Source: CAVRIA01 sp963721115
Lineage (GTDB): Bacteria; Desulfobacterota; Binatia; HRBIN30; CADEER01
DNA length: 64,000 nt
NCBI GenBank assembly: GCA_963721115.1
Contig: CAVRIA010000006.1
Location: 1-64,000, forward strand
Reading direction: 5' to 3'
Shown here: one piece after another, positions 28,105-35,010 of the stretch
Numbering within the stretch: position 1 is the stretch's first letter
How the letters are laid out: each line of letters opens with the position of its first letter
The notes under the pieces: generated by a model
The model's input: the letters and a program-made list of their open reading frames with translations, nothing else
Told to the model about the DNA's origin: nothing
Databases searched by the model: none
Program-made: the position numbers and the translations under genes

Positions 28105-28407
28105 TCAGAGCTCTCTCAAGAAGTCGGGCCACGAGAGCGACCGGACGCCGGGGGCGACCGCCTGCGTGCTGGCCTCCACTTTCCGCGGCTGATGAACGAG
28201 GAACATCTCCACGGCGGTTCCTTTTCGGAGATTTTCCTTCGCAGCAGCCGTCAGTCGCTGCATCGACGCGGCGTCAGACGGCCGTACCGTACGGGCCGCC
28301 TTGCACTCGATCAACGACACGGAGGCGCCGGGTCCCGGCACGAGGAAGTCCACCTCCAGCCCCTCCACCTCGTACTCCGGCACCCGCGCGTGCAGCTCCT
28401 CGAGCAC
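28105..28407 (-). pseudogene. C-terminal fragment of a DUF4143-type AAA ATPase, carrying a patch identical to P450 coding sequence
   Basis: About 100 codons from a GTG or upstream. The middle reads G-L-E-V-D-F-L-V-P-G-P-G and L-I-E-C-K-A-A-R-T, the nuclease-like E-V-D-F and E-C-K motifs of the DUF4143 C-terminal domain seen in the intact ATPase at 53.4 kb. The ATPase domain is missing. Just before this comes E-E-L-H-A-R-V-P-E-Y-E-V, which in frame and for 40 identical bases (28364-28403) equals the cytochrome P450 gene at 29416-29455. The P450 is the natural owner, so the fragment is a recombinant or a chimera. It should be non-functional. Confidence 0.7.
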
Positions 28408-28505
28408 GATGCCGGCAATCCATCCTCGAGACCTCGCAGAGCTCTCATCCTCCCGGCCGCGAGGTAGTCGTTGTCGCCCTTGGCGATTCGGTGGTATGAG
28501 AGACC

Positions 28506-28742
28506 ATGACCTGGGAGGAGATACGCCGCGCCTACGCCGACCAGTGGGTGATCATCGAGGCCCAGCAGTTGGACGACGCACTGGAGGTTGTCGACGGCCA
28601 TGTCATCGCCGCCGCTCCCACTCGGGAGGAGATCTATCGGCGCGTGATGACGGACGGGCGCGGGCGAGACGTGGCAATTCGCTACTGCGGCGATCTGCCG
28701 CCTGATTTCGCGGTGATGTTTTGGCTGCGGCGTTCGCGCTGA
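28506..28742 (+). CDS. Small protein (78 aa) paired with a retropepsin-like gene
   Basis: A small, possibly alpha/beta protein: M-T-W-E-E-I-R-R-A-Y, a strand W-V-I-I-E-A, then A-L-E-V-V-D-G-H-V-I-A-A-A-P-T-R-E-E-I-Y and Y-C-G-D-L. Similar small proteins (DUF5678-like) are often encoded right before aspartyl-protease-like genes, and that is the case here: the next gene overlaps its end by 22 bp. I cannot assign a function; a two-component addiction or regulatory pair is one idea. The start is the ATG at 28506. Confidence 0.6.
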   Translation: MTWEEIRRAYADQWVIIEAQQLDDALEVVDGHVIAAAPTREEIYRRVMTDGRGRDVAIRYCGDLPPDFAVMFWLRRSR

Positions 28743-29110
28743 AGCGCTACGGCACCCTCCTCGTTTGCAACGCCCTCATCGAGGGACCGTCCGGCATCCA
28801 CAACATCGAGCTGCTGCTCGATACGGGCTCGAGCCATTCGGTAGCGCCGGTTGAGGTTCTCGAAGCAATCGGCTGTTCCCCGAGCACTTCCGCCGATCAC
28901 GTGCGGATCACAACCGCAAACAGCCTGATCGTTGCGCCGCGCGTCACCTGCGAGTCGCTGACGGTCTTCGATCGGGTCCTTCAGTCCGCCCCTGTCGTAG
29001 CCCATGACCTGCCCTTCGCAGGTCCGGTCCAAGGTCTGCTGGGGATGGATGCTCTCCTGCGACTCGGTGCCCGCATCGACGTCGCGAACGCCACCATCCA
29101 GCTCGCTTGA
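28721..29110 (+). CDS. Retropepsin-like aspartyl protease domain protein
   Basis: A 129-residue single-domain protein with the retropepsin signature L-L-L-D-T-G-S-S-H-S-V near residue 32, the conserved flap region, and the second glycine-rich block G-L-L-G-M-D-A-L-L-R-L-G-A-R-I-D near 107-122. It would act as a homodimer, each monomer giving one catalytic Asp. There is no signal peptide. The frame opens at TTG 28721 inside the end of the preceding small gene, so translation is probably coupled. Bacterial single-domain members are common yet poorly studied. Confidence 0.78.
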   Translation: MAAAFALKRYGTLLVCNALIEGPSGIHNIELLLDTGSSHSVAPVEVLEAIGCSPSTSADHVRITTANSLIVAPRVTCESLTVFDRVLQSAPVVAHDLPFAGPVQGLLGMDALLRLGARIDVANATIQLA

Positions 29111-29336
29111 CCGCGACACGGCCTTCGAGGAGAAGAACAGCCCTTCGCCGCTGGAGATTGCGCCTCTCCGAACCGCCGCTTCGCGGCTTCAGCGGCCCGC
29201 GGAAGCGAGAGCATCGCCCCAGCGCTCCTCGCCTTGTTCCCCCCTTGTTCCATACCGCGCCGCAGCGGTACGGGGGAGAAACGGGGACGTCAGGTCCGCG
29301 GCGAGCGATGGGACGCTCCTGGATTGCTAGAAACTC

Positions 29337-30524
29337 TCAGGCCCGCTTCCAGTGCATCGGTACCTTCGCGAACCCGTGTACGTTGCTCATGTGAACGCGG
29401 ACCAGATTCACTTCATCCACCTCGTACTCCGGCACCCGCGCGTGCAGCTCCTCGACCGCGACGCGGCTCTCGAGTCGCGCCAGCGCAGCGCCGAGGCACT
29501 TGTGGGCACCGTGTCCGAAGGCGAGCTGCAGCGGGATGTCGCGTCCGATGTCCAGGCTGTCGGCGTCCGGGAAGGCACGTTCGTCGCGGCAGCCGGAGCC
29601 GGTGAGCAACAGCACTCGCGCATCGCGCGGCATGGCGACGCCGTGCAGGCTGACGTCGCGCGTCAGCGTGCGCCCCTGGTACTGTGAGGGCGGCCGGTAG
29701 CGCAGGATCTCCTCGACCGCGCCGGGGACGAGGCGCGGGTCCTCGACCAAACGGCGGCGCTGCTCCGGATGGCGGGCGAGCAGGACGACGGCATTGCCGA
29801 GCAGCTTGGTCACCGTCTCGTTGCCGGCGCTCGACAGCAAGGTGCAGAAGCCGGTCAGCTCCGCGTCGGAGAGGCGGAGGGTCGAGCCGTCCTCGTCGGT
29901 GAGTTCCGCGTGCGCCAGCAAGCTCGCCATGTCGTCGCGCGGACGCGCACGGCGGTCGTTGACCAGCTGGTAGAAGTAGCGACCGAGCTCGGCGCTGGCC
30001 TCGAATGCCGCCGCGGGAATCTGCGGATCGTTCTCGTCGCGCGTCAGCGCCTCGTCGGTCCACTCGCGCACCATGTCGCGATCCTCGCGCGGAACCCCGA
30101 TCATGGTGCTGATCACGGCGATCGGAAGCCGGGCGGCGAACTCGGCGATGAACTCGCACTGCCCCGCCGCAGCGAAACGGTCGAGCAGCTCTACGGCGAT
30201 GGAACGGATCAGCGGCTCCAGCGCCGCGATGCGCGCCGGCGTGAACGCCTTGCTCACCAGCCGGCGCAGGCGCGTCTGCCGCGGCGGGTCCATGAAGATG
30301 ATGATCGGCAGCGCCTCGATCATGCTCGGGTCCATCTCCAGGACGGTGCCCTTCGCCGAGCTGTAGGTCTCGTGGTCGACCGAGGCGGCGACGATGTCGT
30401 CGAAGCGCGACACGGCGTAGAAGTCGAGCTCGTCGTTGCGATAGACGGGCGCGTGGTCGCGCAGCCAGCGATAGGTCGGATACGGGTCTTCGTGGAAAGC
30501 GTACGAAAAGGGATTCAGCTCCAT
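29337..30524 (-). CDS. Cytochrome P450
   Basis: A 395-residue bacterial class I P450. The I-helix oxygen-activating motif is S-S-A-G-N-E-T-V-T-K, the K-helix E-x-x-R lies in E-E-I-L-R-Y-R-P-P, and the heme loop is F-G-H-G-A-H-K-C-L-G-A-A-L-A-R with the Cys ligand. There is no membrane anchor, so it needs a ferredoxin and reductase from elsewhere. ATG 30524 (M-E-L-N-P-F-S-Y) is the natural start; the 68 residues upstream are not P450-like. On the same strand, 214 bp upstream, is a limonene-epoxide-hydrolase-like gene, which suggests that an alkene or terpenoid is epoxidised and then opened. Its C-terminal coding region shares 40 bases with the DUF4143 fragment. Confidence 0.93.
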   Translation of the reverse strand: MELNPFSYAFHEDPYPTYRWLRDHAPVYRNDELDFYAVSRFDDIVAASVDHETYSSAKGTVLEMDPSMIEALPIIIFMDPPRQTRLRRLVSKAFTPARIAALEPLIRSIAVELLDRFAAAGQCEFIAEFAARLPIAVISTMIGVPREDRDMVREWTDEALTRDENDPQIPAAAFEASAELGRYFYQLVNDRRARPRDDMASLLAHAELTDEDGSTLRLSDAELTGFCTLLSSAGNETVTKLLGNAVVLLARHPEQRRRLVEDPRLVPGAVEEILRYRPPSQYQGRTLTRDVSLHGVAMPRDARVLLLTGSGCRDERAFPDADSLDIGRDIPLQLAFGHGAHKCLGAALARLESRVAVEELHARVPEYEVDEVNLVRVHMSNVHGFAKVPMHWKRA

Positions 30525-30737
30525 CGCCGCGCCTATGCTGGGTGGCTGCCGTCTGTCAGGTCCGCGTGAGCCATCGCCACCGCAAAGGGCCGATATGCCC
30601 CCGACCTCGGCGCGACGAATCGGAGGCGATTGTCCTTGGTAGGTGGAGATCCCACGCGGCGCCGCGGGACTGCCTGTGTCGAGCAGCGGGAAATGCGGAG
30701 AGGTATCGTGTCTCCCACTTGGCGCCAACGCTAATGC

Positions 30738-31106
30738 TCAGCTCATCTGCTTCGTGAACTGGGCCATGTCGAAGTAGTCGCGCCAAGCCGTGATCTTGCC
30801 TCGAGCGTCGATTTCGAAGGCTCCCATCACCGGCAGCTCGATCTTCTTGCCCATGATGACGAATCGGTCGACGCGTTCGGTGAGAACCTTGTTGCCGACC
30901 ACCGCCATCGCGAGGATCTCGAACTCGACCTCCGTCGCCGGGGTGATGAACTGTTGCAGAACGGCCTCGATGGCCGCATGACCGCTGACGGGCTCGATCG
31001 GCATGTTGTGGTAGACGGCGTCCTCGGCGAAGAAGGAGCAGATCTCCTTCACGTCTCGGCGGACGACGGCGGCGCAGAACTCCCTGACGATTCGTTCGGG
31101 CAACAT
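30738..31106 (-). CDS. Limonene-1,2-epoxide hydrolase family protein (NTF2-like fold)
   Basis: A 122-residue cone-shaped NTF2-like protein. The catalytic Asp-Arg-Asp set of limonene-1,2-epoxide hydrolases can be placed: Arg and Asp in L-T-E-R-V-D-R-F and the second Asp in I-T-A-W-R-D-Y-F-D. The N-terminal segment V-Y-H-N-M-P and the hydrophobic pocket residues also match. It would hydrolyse small epoxides without a covalent intermediate. It is transcribed toward the P450 gene, so a P450-epoxide-hydrolase pair is plausible. Other NTF2-like functions, such as ketosteroid isomerase, are less likely because of the E-R-V-D motif. Confidence 0.8.
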   Translation of the reverse strand: MLPERIVREFCAAVVRRDVKEICSFFAEDAVYHNMPIEPVSGHAAIEAVLQQFITPATEVEFEILAMAVVGNKVLTERVDRFVIMGKKIELPVMGAFEIDARGKITAWRDYFDMAQFTKQMS

Positions 31107-31189
31107 GCGAAGTCGAATACAACGTGTTGGCGAACGCGACAAGGCTGCGGAGCCTGTGAAAGGGGAATCTCGGCGTCGTTCTCGGGTCG

Positions 31190-31380
31190 GGCACCGGCCT
31201 CCCAATCCTTCTTCGTGACGGTTTGGAAGGTCCGGAGCCGAGCCCCTCGAGGAGTAGTGTGTCGACTTTCTCCCGGGCCTCGCGCTCGAGATCCTGCCGG
31301 ATGAGCTCCCGCACGTACTCGCCGGCGGAGCTGTAACGATCCCATCCTGGCGGCCCGGCGCCGCCTGTGCCACTGTGCAT
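31190..31380 (-). pseudogene. ParD-type antitoxin remnant, no toxin partner
   Basis: The stretch R-Y-S-S-A-G-E-Y-V-R-E-L-I-R-Q-D-L followed by L-L-L-E-G-L-G-S-G is the ribbon-helix-helix to C-terminal part of a ParD antitoxin. The first 20 or so residues are replaced by unrelated sequence that overlaps the start of the amidohydrolase. The tail shifts frame (expected T-F-Q-T-V-T-K-K-D-W-E-A is one base away). No parE follows. It is the debris of a lost addiction module. Confidence 0.65.
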
Positions 31381-31382
31381 CC

Positions 31383-32639
31383 GTGTCCGCGCTCCTCTTC
31401 GAGAACTGCACGCTGCTCGACACCGCGGCCGGCGTTCTTCGCCCCGAGACCGCCGTGCGCGTCGAGGGCGACCGCATCGTCGAGGTATCGGATCGACGGC
31501 TGAAGCCTGGAAGCGCCCGGGTCGTGCCTTGCGACGGACGCGTGCTGATGCCGGGCCTCATCGACGCGCACGTGCACGTGACCATCACCAGCATGAACCT
31601 CTCGTCGATGACCTCCAGACCCGCGACTCTCGTCGCCCTCGAGGCGAGACCGATCATGGAGAACATGCTGCGCCGGGGTTTCACTACGGTCCGCGACGCC
31701 GGCGGCGCCGATTGGGGAATTGCCCAGGCGGTCGAGCGCGGCCTGGTGCGCGGCCCGCGCCTGTTCTTCTCCGGCCGGGTGCTGTCGCAGACCGGCGGCC
31801 ACGGCGACTTCCGGCCGCTCCAGGACGAACCGCTGTGCGCCTGCACCATCCACTCGAGCGGCTTCAGCCACGTGGCCGACGGCGTCGACGCCGTGCGCCG
31901 CGCCGCCCGCGAGGAGCTGCGGCGCGGCGCGCGTCAGGTGAAGATCATGGCTTCGGGCGGCGTCGCCTCTCCGTCCGATCCGGTCTGGGTCGTGCAATAC
32001 TCGGAAGAGGAGATGCGCGCCATCGTCGAGGAGGCCCGCAGCTGGCGCACCTACGCGCTGGCGCACGCCTACACTCCCGAGGCGATCCGCCGCGCCGTCG
32101 CCGCGGGCGTGCGCACCATCGAGCACGGCAACCTGATCGACGGTGAAACCGCGGCGTTCATGGCGGCGCAGGGCGCCTTCCTCGTGCCGACGCTGGTGAC
32201 CTATTACGTCATCGACGAGCTCGGGCAGGCCCTCGGCTTCCCCGAGGTCAGCCAGCGCAAGGTGCGCGACGTTCTCGACGCCGGCCTGGCGTCGCTCGAG
32301 ATCGCGCGCGCCGCCGGCGTGCCGCTCGGCTTCGGCACCGACCTGCTGGGCGAGACGCACGACCAGCAGAGCCGCGAGTTCCGCATCCGCGCCGAGGTCC
32401 TGCCGGCCATGGAGATCCTGCAGTCCGCGACCACGATCAACGCGCGCATCCTCAACCAGGAGGGCGAGCTCGGGGTGATCGCGCCCGGAGCGCGCGCCGA
32501 CCTGCTGCTCCTCGACGGCGACCCGACCGCCGATATCACCATCCTCGAGCGGCCGGAGCGCTTCCTCGCCATCGTCAAGGACGGCGAGTTCGCCGTCGAT
32601 CGCACTGCGGCGTCGTCTGCGGGTCGGACTGCCGGTTGA
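31383..32639 (+). CDS. Amidohydrolase family metal-dependent hydrolase
   Basis: A 418-residue TIM-barrel amidohydrolase of the imidazolonepropionase/prolidase-like branch. Metal ligands are visible as H-x-H in G-L-I-D-A-H-V-H-V, the bridging Lys in R-Q-V-K-I-M-A-S-G-G, histidines in A-L-A-H-A-Y and I-E-H-G-N-L, and the catalytic Asp in G-F-G-T-D-L. Relatives hydrolyse N-acyl or peptide bonds, for example in carboxypeptidases acting on Xaa-Pro or Xaa-Arg. GTG 31383 is used; no strong ribosome site. It is divergent from the P450 set and has no signal peptide, so the substrate is cytoplasmic. Confidence 0.88.
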   Translation: MSALLFENCTLLDTAAGVLRPETAVRVEGDRIVEVSDRRLKPGSARVVPCDGRVLMPGLIDAHVHVTITSMNLSSMTSRPATLVALEARPIMENMLRRGFTTVRDAGGADWGIAQAVERGLVRGPRLFFSGRVLSQTGGHGDFRPLQDEPLCACTIHSSGFSHVADGVDAVRRAAREELRRGARQVKIMASGGVASPSDPVWVVQYSEEEMRAIVEEARSWRTYALAHAYTPEAIRRAVAAGVRTIEHGNLIDGETAAFMAAQGAFLVPTLVTYYVIDELGQALGFPEVSQRKVRDVLDAGLASLEIARAAGVPLGFGTDLLGETHDQQSREFRIRAEVLPAMEILQSATTINARILNQEGELGVIAPGARADLLLLDGDPTADITILERPERFLAIVKDGEFAVDRTAASSAGRTAG

Positions 32640-32677
32640 GGCGCTTTGCTGCGTGCCCCTTCCCGCGGCGCCCGTAG
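32635..32677 (+). pseudogene. Remnant of a second VapC C-terminus
   Basis: The 36 bases from 32635 match the last coding bases of the vapC gene (from 33378) at 32 positions, in the frame V-E-A-L-C-C-V-P-L-P-A-A. This is the tail of a lost or duplicated VapC gene, now overlapping the amidohydrolase stop, one toxin-antitoxin length upstream of the living copy. Confidence 0.6.
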
Positions 32678-32708
32678 CTGGCGTAACGGCCGATCACCGG
32701 CTGCGTGT

Positions 32709-32738
32709 TTGACATTGGCTTCAGAGTTACGCGAAATA
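32709..32738 (+). promoter_or_regulatory. Candidate promoter of the toxin-antitoxin pair
   Basis: A perfect TTGACA (32709-32714) is followed after 18 bp by GAAATA (32733-32738), a poor -10. Transcription would start at or very near the antitoxin ATG at 32746, hinting at a leaderless message. An A/T-rich patch with interrupted ATAC/GTAT symmetry around the start could be the autoregulatory site. Confidence 0.4.
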
Positions 32739-32745
32739 CAGAATT

Positions 32746-33012
32746 ATGGAAATCCGTATCACGGCGACGGAGCTGGCCCGAAAGCTCGGAGACGTCCTGG
32801 GCAAGATTCGCTATCGCTCCGATTCGTTCGTGGTGGAGCGCAACGGCGAGGCGATTGCCCGGATCACCCCGATCGCAGGTCGTCGCGGAGGTTCGCTCGG
32901 CGAGGGGCTCCGGGCCTGGCGGGAAGCAGCACCGGCGGATCCGAGCCTCGCGGAAGATCTGGAAACCGTCAACCGCGCCGATCGCGCGCCGCGGAATCCA
33001 TGGGGCTCGTGA
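32746..33012 (+). CDS. Phd/YefM-family antitoxin
   Basis: An 88-residue antitoxin. The first 50 residues form the Phd DNA-binding fold: I-T-A-T-E-L-A-R-K-L-G-D-V-L-G-K-I-R and V-V-E-R-N-G-E-A-I-A-R-I-T-P. The remaining acidic, disordered tail (S-L-A-E-D-L-E-T-V-N-R-A-D-R) would wrap the toxin. It overlaps the vapC start by 13 bases, the normal gene order. It should repress its own promoter together with the toxin. Confidence 0.88.
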   Translation: MEIRITATELARKLGDVLGKIRYRSDSFVVERNGEAIARITPIAGRRGGSLGEGLRAWREAAPADPSLAEDLETVNRADRAPRNPWGS

Positions 33013-33419
33013 TCGATACGAGCGCCTTGGTCGAGCTCGAACGGCGCGGTTCCGACTGGGAGATCGCCGGCTCGCCGTTGCTCGACGAGGTGGCCGTGAT
33101 CGCCGCCATCGCCTATGCGGAGGTGATGGTCGGCGTTCGCTTGGCCGATACGGCCGCTCGGGCGCGGCAGCGCAAGGCGCGGCTCGACGCCCTTGTGGCG
33201 CACTGCGGAATCGTCGACTTCAATCGCGCCATCGCGGAACGTTGGTCCGAAATTTTCGCTCAGCTCAGTCGCAGCGGAAAGATGATCCCCTCCAACGACA
33301 TCGCCGTCGCGGCGACGGCCATGGAGCTGGACTTCGGCGTTCTCGTCGGACCGGCGGACGAAAAGCACTTCCGCCGGGTTGAAGGGCTTCGCTGCGTGAC
33401 CCTTCCCGCGGCGGCGTAG
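33000..33419 (+). CDS. vapC: PIN-domain toxin, VapC family
   Basis: A 139-residue PIN ribonuclease. Acidic residues of the active site are visible: Asp in L-V-I-D-T-S-A-L-V-E near residue 6, Glu in A-Y-A-E-V-M-V-G near 40, and Asp in P-S-N-D-I-A-V-A-A near 100. The usual fourth acid in the last block (V-L-V-G-P-A-D-E-K-H-F) is shifted. VapC toxins cut tRNA or rRNA when released from the antitoxin. ATG 33000 lies inside the antitoxin gene. A decayed copy of its 3' end lies before the antitoxin gene. Confidence 0.88.
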   Translation: MGLVIDTSALVELERRGSDWEIAGSPLLDEVAVIAAIAYAEVMVGVRLADTAARARQRKARLDALVAHCGIVDFNRAIAERWSEIFAQLSRSGKMIPSNDIAVAATAMELDFGVLVGPADEKHFRRVEGLRCVTLPAAA

Positions 33420-33496
33420 GCCTCGACACGCCGTCCGCCCTCGAGGCCCGATGGGGTTAGGGGGTTCGCGTCTCGCTCAGTACTCTGCGATTGGCA

Positions 33497-34870
33497 ATGG
33501 ACCCCCAAGTGAGCATCGAGGAGGGACCGGACGCTCATCCCTTCATCCGCTTCCCGCACCGCACGATGGCGTACCTTTCGGTGCCGGTGCTGCTCTCGCT
33601 CGTCGTCGAACCGCTCGCAGGTCTCGCCGACACGGCTTTCGTGGTGCGACTCGGAGCGGCGCCTACCGCGGGTCTCGGTGTCGCCACGACGTTGCTGTCC
33701 GGTGTTCTCTGGATCTTCAACTTCATTGGAATCGGCACGCAAACCGAAGTCGCCCGTTCCCTCGGCGTCGCGGACCGTTCGCGGGCCGCCGAAGCGACGG
33801 CGCTCGCCATCGTCGTCGCCGCGGTTCTCGGAATCTTTCTCGCACTGAGCGCGTGGCCCTGCCTCGACGCGGCGGCGAGCTTCATGGGGGCGAACGGCGA
33901 CATGCGCGCGCCGACGCTCACGTATCTGCGCATTCGCCTTCTGGGCGTCCCCGCCACGCTCAGCCTTCTGGCCGCCTTCGGCGCCCTGCGTGGCATCCAG
34001 GACATGCGGACGCCGCTCTGGATCGCAGCGGTCGCGAGCGCGTTCAACATCGCCCTCGATCCGATCCTGATCTTCGGCTACGGGCGCGTTCCCGCGTTCG
34101 GCATCGCCGGCGCCGCGTGGGCGACGACACTGAGCCAATGGCTGGGCGCCGTGTGGGCGGTCCTCGCCACGCGCCGGCGACTCGGCCTGAGGTGGCGCGC
34201 CCGTGTCCGTGACGCCGTCGATCTGCTCGTCGTCGGGCGCGATCTGTTTCTCCGAACAGGATCGTTGTTGCTGTTTCTCGTCCTGGCGACTCGCGCCGCG
34301 ACCCGGATCGGCGCCGGCGCGGGTGCGGCGCATCAGGCAATCCGTCAGGTCTGGGTGTTCACCGCCTTGCTCCTCGACGCCTACGCGGCAACGGCACAGA
34401 GCCTGGTCGGATACTTTCTGGGCGGCGGCCGAATCGACCTCGCTCGTCGCGTCTCCGCCGTCGCCTGCTTCTGGGGGTTCGCGACGGGGATTCTTCTGGC
34501 GGCGGCGATGATCGCCGGCGAACCCGCCGTCGCGGCGCTCCTCGTCGCTCCGAGCGCACGCGCGGCGTTTTCGCGCGCCTGGTTGGTGTCGGCCCTGGCG
34601 CAGCCGTTGAACGCTCTGTCGTTCGCGACGGACGGAATCCACTGGGGGACGGGCGACTACCGCTATCTCCGCAACGGAATGTTGCTGGCGACGGCGGCCG
34701 GCTCGGCCGCACTGCTCGTCCCGCACCCCGCGCCGCCCAGTCTCGTCTACATCTGGCTGGTCACGGGCGGATGGATCGCAATTCGCGCCATCGTCGGCAT
34801 CGGACGGATCTGGCCAGCCTGGGGGCGGGCACCGCTGGGCGGCGCGGCACTCGGGGAATCCGCTGCATGA
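33497..34870 (+). CDS. MATE family (DinF-like) efflux transporter
   Basis: A 457-residue protein with twelve predicted membrane helices in two similar halves. It starts with the amphipathic P-H-R-T-M-A-Y-L-S-V-P-V-L segment and has the DinF-type G-L-A-D-T-A-F-V-V-R-L-G in helix 1 and a basic cytoplasmic centre. Such proteins exchange Na+ or H+ for organic cations or drugs. ATG 33497 is used in place of TTG 33491. A stem-loop behind the gene (34873-34896) may end its transcript. No regulator is adjacent. Confidence 0.88.
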   Translation: MDPQVSIEEGPDAHPFIRFPHRTMAYLSVPVLLSLVVEPLAGLADTAFVVRLGAAPTAGLGVATTLLSGVLWIFNFIGIGTQTEVARSLGVADRSRAAEATALAIVVAAVLGIFLALSAWPCLDAAASFMGANGDMRAPTLTYLRIRLLGVPATLSLLAAFGALRGIQDMRTPLWIAAVASAFNIALDPILIFGYGRVPAFGIAGAAWATTLSQWLGAVWAVLATRRRLGLRWRARVRDAVDLLVVGRDLFLRTGSLLLFLVLATRAATRIGAGAGAAHQAIRQVWVFTALLLDAYAATAQSLVGYFLGGGRIDLARRVSAVACFWGFATGILLAAAMIAGEPAVAALLVAPSARAAFSRAWLVSALAQPLNALSFATDGIHWGTGDYRYLRNGMLLATAAGSAALLVPHPAPPSLVYIWLVTGGWIAIRAIVGIGRIWPAWGRAPLGGAALGESAA

Positions 34871-34872
34871 AG

Positions 34873-34896
34873 GGGGCGCCGGGAAACCGGCGTCCC
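34873..34896. terminator. Stem-loop after the MATE gene
   Basis: A ten-bp stem with one G-T pair (34873-34882 with 34887-34896) is capped by GAAA three bases after the gene. There is no T-run, so it may be a weak or Rho-assisted terminator or a mobile palindrome. Confidence 0.5.
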
Positions 34897-35010
34897 TACC
34901 GCGACACCCCAGTACGTGCAGAATCGCTGAGCAGCGAAGCCGGGCGGGAGTTTCCTTGACTCTGGCGCGCAAGCTGTGCGTGGATGGGTCAGCAAGCGGG
35001 GGGAAGAACA

